DNA of 64,000 bases from JAPOXR01 sp965214695 (GCA_965214695.1 OZ243967.1:558001-622000); one strand, 5' to 3'; positions 44,723 through 54,494 are shown, counted from the first letter of the stretch. The notes: a model not told the origin generated them from the sequence alone. A program made the numbers and translations.

Positions 44723-47700
44723 ATGGATTTCGCTGGCGGGCATACCAATGCCGACTGGCCAAACCTGCTGGCTTCGACACAGGCCGGCGACTTTGCCGTA
44801 TATGGCGCGCCCGATGGACACCTGGCCGACATCCTGCTGCAGGCGACAAGGCAGACCACCTGTCCGGTTCTTTTTGTCACCACCGATGATGTCCGGGCCG
44901 CGGCAACCCGCGACGCACTTGCCTTCTTCGAGCAATCGGCGAGGGTGGCCATGTTCCCGGCATGGGATTGTCCACCATACAGTCCGATGTCGCCGAACCC
45001 GGAGATCCTCTCGAGCCGTATGGCGGTACTGACCGACCTGGCAACTGGCACCGATGCCCCGGCGGATGTTATCATTTCAACGGTCAACGCCGTCATGCAG
45101 CGGGTTCCACCCCGCCGCCAAATTATCGACAACTGCCTGACACTTACCTTAGGATCCAGGATCAACTTCCTGTCTTTGCAAACTTTTCTTGACAAGGCAG
45201 GATATCGGAGTACCTCCAGCGTGGAGACGGTCGGCGAGTATGCAGTCCGGGGTGGCATCGTTGATGTCTTCGCTGCCGGTCATGAAAACCCTTTTCGACT
45301 CGAATTCTTCGGCGACCAGATCGACGGAATCAGGAGTTTTTCAAAGGACAGCCAGCGTTCGCTCAAGCGCCGTGACCGCGTCCGGATCCACATGCACTCC
45401 GAAGTGTCGCTGGAGTCGCGAACCATTGAGCAGTTTCGAAAGAGCTTTCGCGCCGAGTTCGGCGTTGCCGACCGTGGAGACCAGATTTACCCGTCGATCT
45501 CGGCCGGGATCCGGATCCGGGGAATCGAGAACTGGCTGCCGCTTTTTCATGACGGGCTGGACACCGTCTTCGATTACTTGCCGGATGATGCCATCCTGTT
45601 TGTTGATGAAGGGGTCCGCCGCCATTCACGGCGACGCTGGAAGGAGGTCGTCGAGTCGTACGAATCGCGTACGGCCGACCCGACCGGGCGGCCATATGCA
45701 GGAAGGCAACTTTACCCGTGCCGGCCAGAATTGCTGTATCCGGATGATTCGGATCTCGTGGAGATGTTTGGCAGGTTTTCGGTCTGCAGGCTTCATGCGG
45801 ACGCGGCAAGCGACATCGATCAGTCGCTGGATGCAGGCGGCCGGGCCGGAAAGACATTCGTCGTCGAGCGGAACCGCAGGCAGGAATCGCTGCTGGATGC
45901 GCTCGCGTCCCATCTCGACGAGTTGAGGCGAACAAGACGGGTCATTGTTGCCTGCTGGTCGGAAGGCTCCAGGGAGCGCCTCGGCGTGATGCTCTCGGAT
46001 CATGGCCTGGTCTCGACCACGATTACCGGGCTGCAAGACGGGAGCGCGGAGGCCGGTGTCGTGCAACTCGCGGTCTGGAACCTGCCGCGCGGCTTTGTCT
46101 CGCCGGATCTGGCAGTGGTTTCCGAGCAGGACATCTTCGGCGAGAGGCTGGTTCACCGGTCTCGGAAGAAGACCAGCCAGATGAACCTGCTCGGCGTTGC
46201 CACCTCGCTGCGCGTGGGCGAACTGGTGGTGCATGTCGATCATGGCATCGGTCGATTCGTCGGTCTGGAAAGCGTCACTGTCGGCGCTGCCACCCATGAT
46301 TGCCTGGTTCTCGAGTACCGGCGGGCGGACCGGCTCTATATTCCGACTGTAAATCTCGACCTGATCTCCAGGTATGGCGAAGAGACCGCGACGCTGGACC
46401 GCCTCGGCGGCCTGCACTGGCAGGAGAGGAAGCTTCGGCTTCGAAAGGATCTGCTCGAGCTTGCCGAGGAACTGCTGACGGTGGCGGCAAGACGGAAAGA
46501 CCGGCAGGTTGCACCGATGGTCAGCACCAGGGATGAATGGGACCCGTTCGTTGCCCGCTTCCAGTATGCCGAAACCGAGGACCAGCTATCTGCCATCAGC
46601 GACATCGTCGACGATCTGGCTGCCGGCAAGCTCATGGATCGGCTGGTGTGCGGCGATGTCGGCTTCGGCAAGACGGAAGTGGCAATGCGGGCGGCATTCA
46701 TCGTGGCCATGACCGGCCGGCAGGTTGCGGTGATCGCCCCGACGACATTGCTGGTTCGACAGCACATGGCCAACTTCGTGCAGCGATTCGAGAACCTGCC
46801 AGTGCGAATCGGCCAGCTTTCCCGGATGAACATCCCGGCGGAGGCAGCGGCAACGCGGGCCGGCATTGCCTCTGGCCAACTTGATATCGTGATCGGAACC
46901 CATGCCCTGCTTTCGAAGAACACCCGTTTCGAAAATCTTGGCCTGGTCATCATCGACGAGGAACACGCGTTCGGCGTCATGCAGAAGGAGAGGCTAAAAA
47001 GAGTTCGCTCGCAAGTTCATGTGTTGTCGCTGACCGCCACCCCGATACCGCGGACGCTTCACCTGGCCCTGTCGGCCGCCAAGGATTTGTCGATCATCGG
47101 AACTCCCCCGGCCGATCGGCTGGCAATACGGACATTTGTCCTCGAATTTGATCCGGTCACCATTCGAGAAGCCCTCCTGCACGAAAAATCCCGCAACGGT
47201 CAGAGCTTCCTGGTGGTGCCGAGGATCAGCGACATTGCCGATTTCGAGGAATTTCTCCGCACCCATGCTCCGGAGCTGTCCTTCGTCTCGGCACATGGAC
47301 AATTGCCAACCCGCGAACTCGAACGAAGAACCAATGCATTTTATGATGGCCGGCATGATCTCCTGCTCTCGACCACCATCATTGCGGCCGGACTGGACAT
47401 TCCATCGGCGAACACCATCGTTGTTGCACATTCCAATCGGTTCGGCCTTGCCCAACTGCACCAGCTGCGGGGCAGGGTGGGGCGGTCCCGCATTCGTGCC
47501 TATGCCTACTTCACCTACATGGCGCCCTCTCGGCTGTCGGATAATGCCATCAAGCGACTTGAAGCGTTAAAGGGAAGTGCCTCACTCGGCTCGGGTTTTT
47601 CCCTCTCGGCACAGGACATGGAAATCAGGGGTGCCGGCAACCTGCTTGGCAAGGAGCAGTCCGGTCATGTCAGGGAGGTCGGGTTTGAACTCTACCAGAA

Positions 47701-48211
47701 AATGCTCAATGACGCCGTCATGTCGCTCCAGAGCACGGATTCGGAAAACGCCGCCATGGAGGATGACTGGGCACCGCAGCTGAATCTCGGGGTAACCGCC
47801 ATGATTCCGCCGCCCTATATCGACGATCTCGAAACCCGGCTCCAGATCTACCGACGCTTGTCGGCCCTTGCCACCGAACAGGAACTCGAGGGCATGGCAG
47901 CCGAGATGGTTGACAGGTTCGGTTCACTTCCGGAGGCAACGGACTGCCTGCTCAAGATGCTGAGAATCAAGCTGGTCTGCAAACAGGCGATGATCGAGAG
48001 AGTCGATGCCGGGACCCGCGGCATGACGATAAAATTCAGGAACAACGAGTTTACCAATCCGGACGCCCTCATCGGTTACATCGCCCAACGGCAACCGGGC
48101 ATTCGGGTCCAGAGGCAGAAACTGATCATCAGGCGCGGTTGGCTGGACCAGGAGTCGCGGCTCAAGGGCGTATTCGTCGCCGTCAAGGAAATCGCCGAGT
48201 TGGTCAACTGA
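44723..48211 (+). CDS. mfd: Transcription-repair coupling factor
   Basis: A 1162-aa DNA translocase that removes stalled RNA polymerase and recruits UvrA. The N-terminal UvrB-like domains (1 to about 340) are followed by the RNA polymerase-interacting domain near VGELVVHVDHGIGRFVGLESV. The helicase domains have Walker A GDVGFGKTEVAM, DEEHAFGV, SLTATPIPRTLHL and QLHQLRGRVGRS. The C-terminal regulatory domain includes PPYIDDLETRLQIYRRL. A GTG at 44705 is also possible, but the ATG at 44723 follows AGGGG. Confidence 0.95.
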   Translation: MDFAGGHTNADWPNLLASTQAGDFAVYGAPDGHLADILLQATRQTTCPVLFVTTDDVRAAATRDALAFFEQSARVAMFPAWDCPPYSPMSPNPEILSSRMAVLTDLATGTDAPADVIISTVNAVMQRVPPRRQIIDNCLTLTLGSRINFLSLQTFLDKAGYRSTSSVETVGEYAVRGGIVDVFAAGHENPFRLEFFGDQIDGIRSFSKDSQRSLKRRDRVRIHMHSEVSLESRTIEQFRKSFRAEFGVADRGDQIYPSISAGIRIRGIENWLPLFHDGLDTVFDYLPDDAILFVDEGVRRHSRRRWKEVVESYESRTADPTGRPYAGRQLYPCRPELLYPDDSDLVEMFGRFSVCRLHADAASDIDQSLDAGGRAGKTFVVERNRRQESLLDALASHLDELRRTRRVIVACWSEGSRERLGVMLSDHGLVSTTITGLQDGSAEAGVVQLAVWNLPRGFVSPDLAVVSEQDIFGERLVHRSRKKTSQMNLLGVATSLRVGELVVHVDHGIGRFVGLESVTVGAATHDCLVLEYRRADRLYIPTVNLDLISRYGEETATLDRLGGLHWQERKLRLRKDLLELAEELLTVAARRKDRQVAPMVSTRDEWDPFVARFQYAETEDQLSAISDIVDDLAAGKLMDRLVCGDVGFGKTEVAMRAAFIVAMTGRQVAVIAPTTLLVRQHMANFVQRFENLPVRIGQLSRMNIPAEAAATRAGIASGQLDIVIGTHALLSKNTRFENLGLVIIDEEHAFGVMQKERLKRVRSQVHVLSLTATPIPRTLHLALSAAKDLSIIGTPPADRLAIRTFVLEFDPVTIREALLHEKSRNGQSFLVVPRISDIADFEEFLRTHAPELSFVSAHGQLPTRELERRTNAFYDGRHDLLLSTTIIAAGLDIPSANTIVVAHSNRFGLAQLHQLRGRVGRSRIRAYAYFTYMAPSRLSDNAIKRLEALKGSASLGSGFSLSAQDMEIRGAGNLLGKEQSGHVREVGFELYQKMLNDAVMSLQSTDSENAAMEDDWAPQLNLGVTAMIPPPYIDDLETRLQIYRRLSALATEQELEGMAAEMVDRFGSLPEATDCLLKMLRIKLVCKQAMIERVDAGTRGMTIKFRNNEFTNPDALIGYIAQRQPGIRVQRQKLIIRRGWLDQESRLKGVFVAVKEIAELVN

Positions 48212-48438
48212 CCCTCCCGTTGCAGTGCCAATGCAGGGATCGCAAGATGCGTGAAGGCCTACAATCGAGTCAATTCCGGCAGGGGCAAGACGCATGTTGA
48301 ACCTCTGATGCCATCGTTCTACTCCACAGGTATTCGCCAGGAAGGAGGATGTGAGCCCATCCGGACGGCGAGACATGCGGGAGCAGACCTGGCGACGTCT
48401 CCAGCTCCGCTCCGGACGCGCGCGACATTGCCCGAGAG

Positions 48439-48666
48439 TTGGAGCGGAAGAGCGACCAACTCGCCCTCGGCGCGGCAACTCACCACCCCTCCGACCCGAT
48501 GGGCAGGATGACCTTCAACATCATCGCCACCTACGCCGAGTTCGAGGCCGGACCCATCAGGATACGCACCCGCGAGGGCATGGAGATCGCCAGGGAAAAG
48601 GGAAAGCTGCGGGGGAAGAAGTCGAATCTGTCGGCGAAACAAATTGAGGCCCGGCGGGCGGGCTGA
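48439..48666 (+). pseudogene. Serine recombinase relic (resolvase family)
   Basis: The frame reads DPMGRMTFNIIATYAEFE, then TREGMEIAREKGKLRGKKSNLSAKQ and stops. These are the end of the catalytic domain, the E helix and the start of the DNA-binding part of a resolvase. The N-terminal catalytic half is missing, though 48340-48438 may contain shifted remains. It is a different lineage from the relic at 4343-5001. Confidence 0.65.
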
Positions 48667-48823
48667 ACTCCTCGAGGCACGAAAGCAGTAGCGTCGGAAG
48701 AATGGACAACCATCCTTGAATGCCGGGGCGGGGCAATACGGCAACATTGCTGGCCGCCACCAACTTCTACCTGCCAATTCCGACCGCGGGTCAAGACAGT
48801 CTGGCCAGGTGAACCGGTCGGGA

Positions 48824-49474
48824 TTACCCGGCCCGAACTTCGCCACTGATGGCCATTTGCCGGAAAACCGATTCCCAGACCCCGGGCGGTTGGGCACCGT
48901 GAACAACGACTGACCTGTTCACGACAAAACACGGAACCGCATCGATGCCGCGTCGGCGGGCGGCGGCGTTTCCGGCGGTGACGGCATTCCGGTCCTGGTT
49001 TCCGGAGAGCAGGCAGGCCACCATGTCACCATCCATGCCGCAGCCGGCGGCAATTTCGACCAGCACGGAATTCCGGCCGATATCGCGCCCGCAGACGAAA
49101 TACTCCCGGAACAGCATGTCAATCACCCGGTCGACATCGGCGCCATCGATTTCCGCCCAGACCAGCAGTCGATGCGCATCGATGGAATTCGGCGTGCGGG
49201 TGATCAGGTCAGGATTGAATTCCAGGCCCAACTCCTGCGCCGCATCGACGATAGGCGCATAGGCTGATCGGGCTCCCTGCTCGCCACCGAATTTCCAATG
49301 GAGATATGCCGTTCTGTCGACACCGTCTTCCGGGATGTCCGGATTGAGCAGGTAGGGACTCCAGGCCAACCGGACCGGTGCATCGCCATGCGCCCCGATT
49401 GCCAAATCGAGCCTCGCCTTGCCGAGGTAGCACCACGGGCAGACCGGATCAAAATAGGTCTCGATGTCAATCAT
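48824..49474 (-). CDS. DsbA-family thioredoxin-fold oxidoreductase (FrnE-like)
   Basis: A 216-aa cytoplasmic protein (no signal peptide). The active site is CPWC in FDPVCPWCYLGKARLD at residues 12-15, and the conserved cis-Pro is in IDAVPCFVVN. The helical insertion between these fits the FrnE/COG2761 group. Members act in oxidative stress or polyketide pathways; the substrate is unknown. The upstream site is weak. The gene stands between recombinase debris and repeats. Confidence 0.85.
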   Translation of the reverse strand: MIDIETYFDPVCPWCYLGKARLDLAIGAHGDAPVRLAWSPYLLNPDIPEDGVDRTAYLHWKFGGEQGARSAYAPIVDAAQELGLEFNPDLITRTPNSIDAHRLLVWAEIDGADVDRVIDMLFREYFVCGRDIGRNSVLVEIAAGCGMDGDMVACLLSGNQDRNAVTAGNAAARRRGIDAVPCFVVNRSVVVHGAQPPGVWESVFRQMAISGEVRAG

Positions 49475-50236
49475 GGCAGGTCAGGCCCTTCCGGCAGGAA
49501 TGAACATGCTGCCCGATGCCCGCCCGGCACGCAACCTGCTGTACGGGGCAAGGCGGAACCGTGCAGGATTTTCCCCGTTCATGGCCGGCGGGAAATTCGG
49601 AAACGAATTCCGGGGGGGGGGGTGCGGACTTATCGGAACAAAGGTGCGTGAGACGACATGCAGGTGGTGAGGGGAGTCGGCACAGGATCCTGCGGTGCCC
49701 CGTGTGTCTTTGTGCCAATGAATCGAGGAACCTGCGCAAGGAGGCCGCCAGCATGCCGTCCGCCAACCGATCCTTGACCAGATCGTGCAGCGACCTCGAA
49801 ATCTGCACTGCCAATCCGGACAATGCCGACACCCCGGCGAGGTAAGGTGCCTCCCTGGCAGCAACTCCGCCATCGGGTGCCTGCATTCGGCCACGAGCAG
49901 GTCAGAGCTCCGACCAGCCATCACCGGGTGAAGGAAAGGAATTTGGCAATCCGACCACATCAACCATCGCCCATCGACGGCCCGGCAATGAATTCATGAC
50001 GGAAAGAAACGCCGTTTCGGCCGTAGGCGGAGCTGGCGATTCGCCAGACTAATCCTTCCCCGGGTCACAATCTCGAACTATTAAGTTAAGTGATATGCTC
50101 CAACTTACTTAACAACTGACCTGCCACAGGACTCCCGGTCACATGCGACATGTATTCGATCGGAACCGTTTAAGATATTGTTTTTATTGATATTTTTATC
50201 AAGGAAAAAATGCTGCACCTGCACAATTGGTGGCCC
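49475..50236. other. Gene-poor stretch with inverted dispersed repeats, a G11 run and AT-rich DNA
   Basis: No gene supported. A 33-bp repeat lies at 49626-49658 (minus orientation) and a weaker relative at 49696-49724 (plus), facing each other. Eleven G residues run from 49612 to 49622. An inverted repeat (TTAAGTTAAGT with ACTTACTTAA) spans 50081-50112 in AT-rich DNA and may be an operator or promoter element for the downstream binding-protein gene. Confidence 0.45.
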
Positions 50237-50269
50237 GAAAAGAAAAAAGCGCTCGCTTTCGCGAGCGCT
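50237..50269 (-). terminator. Intrinsic terminator of the small RNA candidate
   Basis: Arms AGCGCTCGC and GCGAGCGCT pair over a 4-base loop (50248-50269). On the minus strand the stem is followed by TTTTTTCTTTTC, a textbook Rho-independent terminator. It points leftward, while the nearest right-hand gene is on the plus strand, so it must serve a minus-strand transcript. Confidence 0.8.
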
Positions 50270-50318
50270 AAGGCTATTGAGGCAGGTTTCGTACAGGCAA
50301 GAAACCTATCGAGCAGTG
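50240..50318 (-). ncRNA. Candidate small RNA with two stems and an intrinsic terminator
   Basis: On the minus strand a good sigma-70 promoter (50325-50353) is followed by about 79 bases. These form stem 1, AGGTTTC/GAAACCT with a 10-base loop (50284-50307), then a short single-stranded stretch and a perfect 9-bp terminator stem (50248-50269) with a T-rich tail. No good open reading frame fits the transcript; a 69-codon frame crosses it but has no family features and runs through the terminator. The size and the terminal T-run suit an Hfq-bound RNA. It is antisense to the upstream region of the solute-binding protein gene. No known RNA family is recognised. Confidence 0.5.
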
Positions 50319-50324
50319 ATGGTG

Positions 50325-50353
50325 TGTATATATTCTGAATTCCTTCTTGCCAA
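50325..50353 (-). promoter_or_regulatory. Sigma-70-type promoter of the small RNA candidate
   Basis: On the minus strand TTGGCA (50348-50353) and TATACA (50325-50330) are 17 bases apart. The start point would be near 50318. Confidence 0.5.
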
Positions 50354-50411
50354 GTGCTCAGTATTGGTATCAGTTTCAACCAACATCAACTCACTGACAG
50401 GTGTTGCCAAA

Positions 50412-52229
50412 ATGGCACTAGCAAATTTCCGATCAGCATTTGTTCCAGTTTTTGGGGTTCTTGCCGTGTTCTTGCTTTCTTCCGAGACCTCCGCCGAGCC
50501 GGCCCACGGCATCGCCATGTATGGAGAACCGAAGCTGGACCCGGGTTTCGTAGCCCTGACTTATGTGAATCCTGACGCCCCCAAGGGCGGCCAAATTGTC
50601 TTTGGCGCGTCCGGTACCTTCGATTCGTTCAACCCCTGGATCGTGAAGGGACGCGCACCATGGGCGCTTCGCAGCCAGATGTACGAGACGCTAATGGGAA
50701 GAAACTGGGATGAGCCATTTGCCCTCTATGGCCTGCTTGCCGAGACCATCGAAACCGACGAGAGGCGCGAATGGGTGGAATTCACCCTGCGGCCCGAGGC
50801 AAGGTTCTCGGATGGATCGCCGGTCACCGTCGAGGATGTCATGTGGTCATTCGAAATACTCGGAACCAAGGGCCATCCCCGCTATCGCACGGCATGGAGC
50901 AAGATCGACACCATGAAAAAGACCGGCGACAGGTCGGTCAAGTTCACCTTCAACACCGTTGATCGCGAACTCCCCCTCATTCTTGGCCTCAGGCCGGTGC
51001 TCAACAAGGCACAGTGGGAAGGCAAGGAATTCGACGAGAGCTCGCTTGACGTGCCGGTCGCATCGGGGCCGTACATCCTGTCCGATTTCGAGACCGGCAG
51101 GTATTTTGTCCTGAGGCGAAATCCTGATTACTGGGGCAGGGAGCTCGACTTCAACCGGGGGCGACACAATTTCGACGAGATGCGATACGAGTATTTCGGC
51201 GATGCAGGTGTCGTGTTCGAGGCATTCAAGGCCGGCGAGTTTTCGACCTTCCGCGAGTGGAACGCGTCGAAATGGGATACCGCCTACAACTTTCCGGCGG
51301 TCGCCTCCGGCGACATCAGGAAATCCATCATTCCACATGGCCGACCCTCCGGCATCCGCGGGTTCGTATTCAATACCAGGCGCGACATCTTCAAGGACTG
51401 GCGAGTGCGGGAGGCGCTGATTCACGTGTTCAATTTCGAGTTCATCAACGAGATCCTGAACGCCGGCAAACCGCCCCGAATTCAATCCTACTTTTCCAAT
51501 TCGGAGCTTGGCATGCGCAAGGGTCCGGCCGCGGGGAGAGTCAGGGATTTGCTCGAGATGCATTCAGAGCACCTGCTCCCGGGAGCTCTTGAAGGCTACG
51601 AATTGCCGACCTCCGACGGTACGGAACGCAACCGCGGCAATATCCGCAAGGCCATCCGGCTGCTTGAAGACGCCGGTTGGAGCGTTGGCGACCACGGTCG
51701 GTTGCAGGATGCGGACGGCAAGGCATTCGAGTTCGAGATCCTGCTTGTGCAGGGCTCGTCGGACACAATTTCCATCGCCAACATCTTTGCCGAAGCGCTG
51801 GAAAGGGCAGGCATCACCGCCAACGTCGTCATCATCGACAGCGCCCAGTACAAGGAGCGGACGACCGGTTACGACTTTGACATGGCGTGGTATCGGCGGG
51901 GCATGTCGCTCAGCCCGGGCAATGAGCAGCGCCTGTACTGGGGAAGCCAGGGCGTTGATACGCCCGGGACACGAAACTGGATGGGCGTTGCCAACCCGGC
52001 AATCGAATCGATGATCGACAACATGCTTGAGGCACGCGAGCATGATGAATTCGTCGCCTCGGTCCGGGCCCTCGACCGCCTGCTGACAACTGGCCGTTAC
52101 GTCATCCCGGCATGGTATACCGATCACTCGAGGATTGCGCATCGAAAGGAGCTTCACTTCCCGGACAAGCTGCCGATTTATGGCGACTGGCTCGGATTTC
52201 AGCCCGATGTCTGGTGGTACGAGGAGTAG
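50412..52229 (+). CDS. ABC transporter solute-binding protein family 5 (YejA/MppA-like)
   Basis: A 605-aa periplasmic receptor with a Sec signal peptide (about residues 1-28, ending SSETSAEPAHG). The SBP_bac_5 domain is clear: HGIAMYGEPKLDPGF, SFNPWIVKGRAPW, TLRPEARFSDGSPVTVEDV and GIRGFVFNTRRDIF. It resembles E. coli YejA and other COG4166 oligopeptide-type receptors. The longer frame from 50178 crosses the small RNA region and is not needed; the ATG at 50412 starts a proper signal peptide. No permease or ATPase genes are adjacent, so its partners lie elsewhere. Confidence 0.88.
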   Translation: MALANFRSAFVPVFGVLAVFLLSSETSAEPAHGIAMYGEPKLDPGFVALTYVNPDAPKGGQIVFGASGTFDSFNPWIVKGRAPWALRSQMYETLMGRNWDEPFALYGLLAETIETDERREWVEFTLRPEARFSDGSPVTVEDVMWSFEILGTKGHPRYRTAWSKIDTMKKTGDRSVKFTFNTVDRELPLILGLRPVLNKAQWEGKEFDESSLDVPVASGPYILSDFETGRYFVLRRNPDYWGRELDFNRGRHNFDEMRYEYFGDAGVVFEAFKAGEFSTFREWNASKWDTAYNFPAVASGDIRKSIIPHGRPSGIRGFVFNTRRDIFKDWRVREALIHVFNFEFINEILNAGKPPRIQSYFSNSELGMRKGPAAGRVRDLLEMHSEHLLPGALEGYELPTSDGTERNRGNIRKAIRLLEDAGWSVGDHGRLQDADGKAFEFEILLVQGSSDTISIANIFAEALERAGITANVVIIDSAQYKERTTGYDFDMAWYRRGMSLSPGNEQRLYWGSQGVDTPGTRNWMGVANPAIESMIDNMLEAREHDEFVASVRALDRLLTTGRYVIPAWYTDHSRIAHRKELHFPDKLPIYGDWLGFQPDVWWYEE

Positions 52230-52338
52230 GGCTGCTGGTCGATCGGCATCCTGACCGCCCGGTCAGCTGCAGACCCGCTCGCCAGCGGACAAGTAACCGC
52301 CGACATCGTCGCCATTTTCGCACCGGACCTGGCAGGGT

Positions 52339-53052
52339 TCATTCATTGCGTGGCTTCGTTGTCTCGTCCTGAGCCTGGGCCAGCATGGCTGAACCGTCAT
52401 TCGGGTATACCAGGCCGGCCGAGATCACGAGCTTGGCCGCGTCCTCGACCGTCATGTCCAGGTAGATGACATCCTCGGATGGCACGAACAGCAGGAAGCC
52501 TGATGTCGGGTTGGGTGTGGTTGGCAAAAAGACACTGATAATACCATCACGCTGCGCCCCGAGATTGCTCCTGATCTCTCCTCTGGCCTCGTTGGAGTAG
52601 AAGGCAACTGCCCACAGCCCCTTGCGGGGATACTCGACGATGCACACCTTGTCGAAGGTTCGGTCCGACTGATTGACGACCGCCTCGGCAATCTGCTTCA
52701 GCCCTCGATAGACTGACCTGACTACCGGCATCCGGGCCACGGCCGACTCGCCCTGGCGCAGCAGCCACCGCCCGATCAGCCCCTTGGCGACATAGCCAAC
52801 GGAAATGACGAAAACCAGGAAGATGACCAGTCCGAACCCGTGGATGTCGGCGCCGAACACGGTTTCCGGCTGATATCTCCTGGGGATGAACGGCAGCACC
52901 CAGGAATCGATGATCCCGATGGCAGTCCAAACGATATAGATCGTGAGCCCGACCGGCGCGACCACGACCAACCCGGTCAGGAAATTGGCCCTGACGGCCG
53001 ACCACGGGGCAAATCCCCGTCGTCTTGGTTCGGAATCGGCTCCTGTCTTCAA
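52339..53052 (-). CDS. DUF502 family membrane protein
   Basis: A 237-aa protein with two membrane segments (FLTGLVVVAPVGLTIYIVW and GFGLVIFLVFVISVGYVA) and a soluble C-terminal domain (VRSVYRGLKQIAEAV, PTTPNPTSGFLLFVPSEDVIYLDM). The family is widespread and of unknown role. The frame is open to 53172; no ATG lies before the domain. A TTG at 53052 with AAGG upstream is the likely start. It is divergent from rpsB. Confidence 0.82.
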   Translation of the reverse strand: MKTGADSEPRRRGFAPWSAVRANFLTGLVVVAPVGLTIYIVWTAIGIIDSWVLPFIPRRYQPETVFGADIHGFGLVIFLVFVISVGYVAKGLIGRWLLRQGESAVARMPVVRSVYRGLKQIAEAVVNQSDRTFDKVCIVEYPRKGLWAVAFYSNEARGEIRSNLGAQRDGIISVFLPTTPNPTSGFLLFVPSEDVIYLDMTVEDAAKLVISAGLVYPNDGSAMLAQAQDETTKPRNE

Positions 53053-53327
53053 GTGGTCAACCTTGCTGCGGATCGCTGAATCTGGGTGAACTACGACCAG
53101 AATACCAGCATGGCGTGAAAAGCGAAATGCTCCATGTCGGCAGGTGATCCGGCAACGACAACTCCCGGGCAAAACGTGGCGGATTGCTCTTGTCGAACTC
53201 CTGCCGCTTCTGTATTGACCGCCCCCAATTCACAGACGGGAACGGGCTTGCCACAGCATGTTGCGAGGCCATCCGGTTGGACACTGTTCTGAACTCCCGT
53301 CGAGGAAAAAACCGGAAGGATCAAGAA

Positions 53328-54494
53328 ATGTCGATACCCGAGTTTTCATTGCGTCAACTCATTGAGTGTGGCGTCCATTTCGGACACCAGTCCCATCGCT
53401 GGAATCCGTTGATGGGAGAGTACATCCACAGCAAGAGAAATGGAATCCACATCATAGACCTGACAAAGACGGTGCCGATGCTTGATGCAGCATTGAACGC
53501 CGTGTTTTCAGTAGTTTCCAAGGGCGGCAGCATCCTGTTGGTCGGCACGAAGCGCCAGGCGCAAAAGCCGATTGCCGATGCCGCCGAACGCAGTGCGCAA
53601 TTCTACATCAACCAGCGCTGGTTGGGTGGCACGTTGACCAACTGGCATACGGTGTCGAATTCTATCAACCGCCTCAACCAGATCGACCAGCGATTCAAGG
53701 ATGGCATCGAGGGGCTGACCAAGAAGGAGATGCTCGGTCTTCAGCGTGAACAGACGAAGCTGCAGGCATCCCTGGGTGGAATCAGGGACATGCAGAAACT
53801 GCCCGACATGCTGTTCGTCATCGATGTCAAGAAGGAGGCGCTGGCGGTCGCCGAGGCCAAGAAACTTGGAATCCCGGTCGTCGCCATCGTGGACACCAAT
53901 TGCTCACCGGACGGCGTGACCCACCTGGTTCCCGGCAATGACGACGCCTCGCGTGCCATCAATTTCTATTGCGACATGGTGGCAAGGGCCGCGATTGCCG
54001 GTTTGCGCAAGGAGACCAGCCAATCCGGCGAGGATATCGGGGAATTGGCCGAAGGAGAATTGCTGGCCGCCGACAGTTCCGACGATTCTGGCACCGCGGA
54101 TGCCGATCAGGCTTCCAAGCCAACAGACGACAAGCCGGGGGCGAAGGCAGACGGCGATGGTGGCAACAAGCAATCCGGGAAGGCGGCATCTGACAAACCG
54201 GAGGCGAAAGCAGACGGCGGCGATGGCGGGGTAGAGCCCGACGATGCCGCAGGTGCCGGCACACCGGAAGAGACACCGGACCAACCCGACGCCGCTAGTG
54301 ACAGGCCGGAGGCAAAAGCAGGTGGCGACGATGCCGGTGAGCCATCCGACGAGGCGGCAACTGACGACGATGCCACGACCGACGCGCCGGAGGCAGCAGC
54401 CGACGAAGGCGATGGCGGGGAACCGACCGACGAGGCGGGCGAGGGCGGTAATGGCAAGGAGGCTCCGGCCAAGGACGCGGCAATTACCGGCTGA
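53328..54494 (+). CDS. rpsB: 30S ribosomal protein S2 with a long acidic C-terminal tail
   Basis: The S2 core (residues 1 to about 235) is normal: FSLRQLIECGVHFGHQSHRWNP, QRWLGGTLTNW and PVVAIVDTNCSPDGV. From about residue 240 it continues for about 145 residues rich in Asp, Glu, Ala, Gly, Pro and Thr, with repeated units such as DKPGAKADG, DKPEAKADGG and DRPEAKAGG. Total length is 388 aa; the family is usually 230-280. AAGGATC precedes the ATG. It is followed by tsf as usual. Confidence 0.95.
   Translation: MSIPEFSLRQLIECGVHFGHQSHRWNPLMGEYIHSKRNGIHIIDLTKTVPMLDAALNAVFSVVSKGGSILLVGTKRQAQKPIADAAERSAQFYINQRWLGGTLTNWHTVSNSINRLNQIDQRFKDGIEGLTKKEMLGLQREQTKLQASLGGIRDMQKLPDMLFVIDVKKEALAVAEAKKLGIPVVAIVDTNCSPDGVTHLVPGNDDASRAINFYCDMVARAAIAGLRKETSQSGEDIGELAEGELLAADSSDDSGTADADQASKPTDDKPGAKADGDGGNKQSGKAASDKPEAKADGGDGGVEPDDAAGAGTPEETPDQPDAASDRPEAKAGGDDAGEPSDEAATDDDATTDAPEAAADEGDGGEPTDEAGEGGNGKEAPAKDAAITG

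Noticed and set aside
50170..50379. A 69-codon minus-strand frame (MKLIPILSTWQEGIQ...) over the small RNA candidate
   Set aside because: It begins upstream of the proposed promoter's -10 element, has no clear ribosome binding site and runs through the intrinsic terminator.
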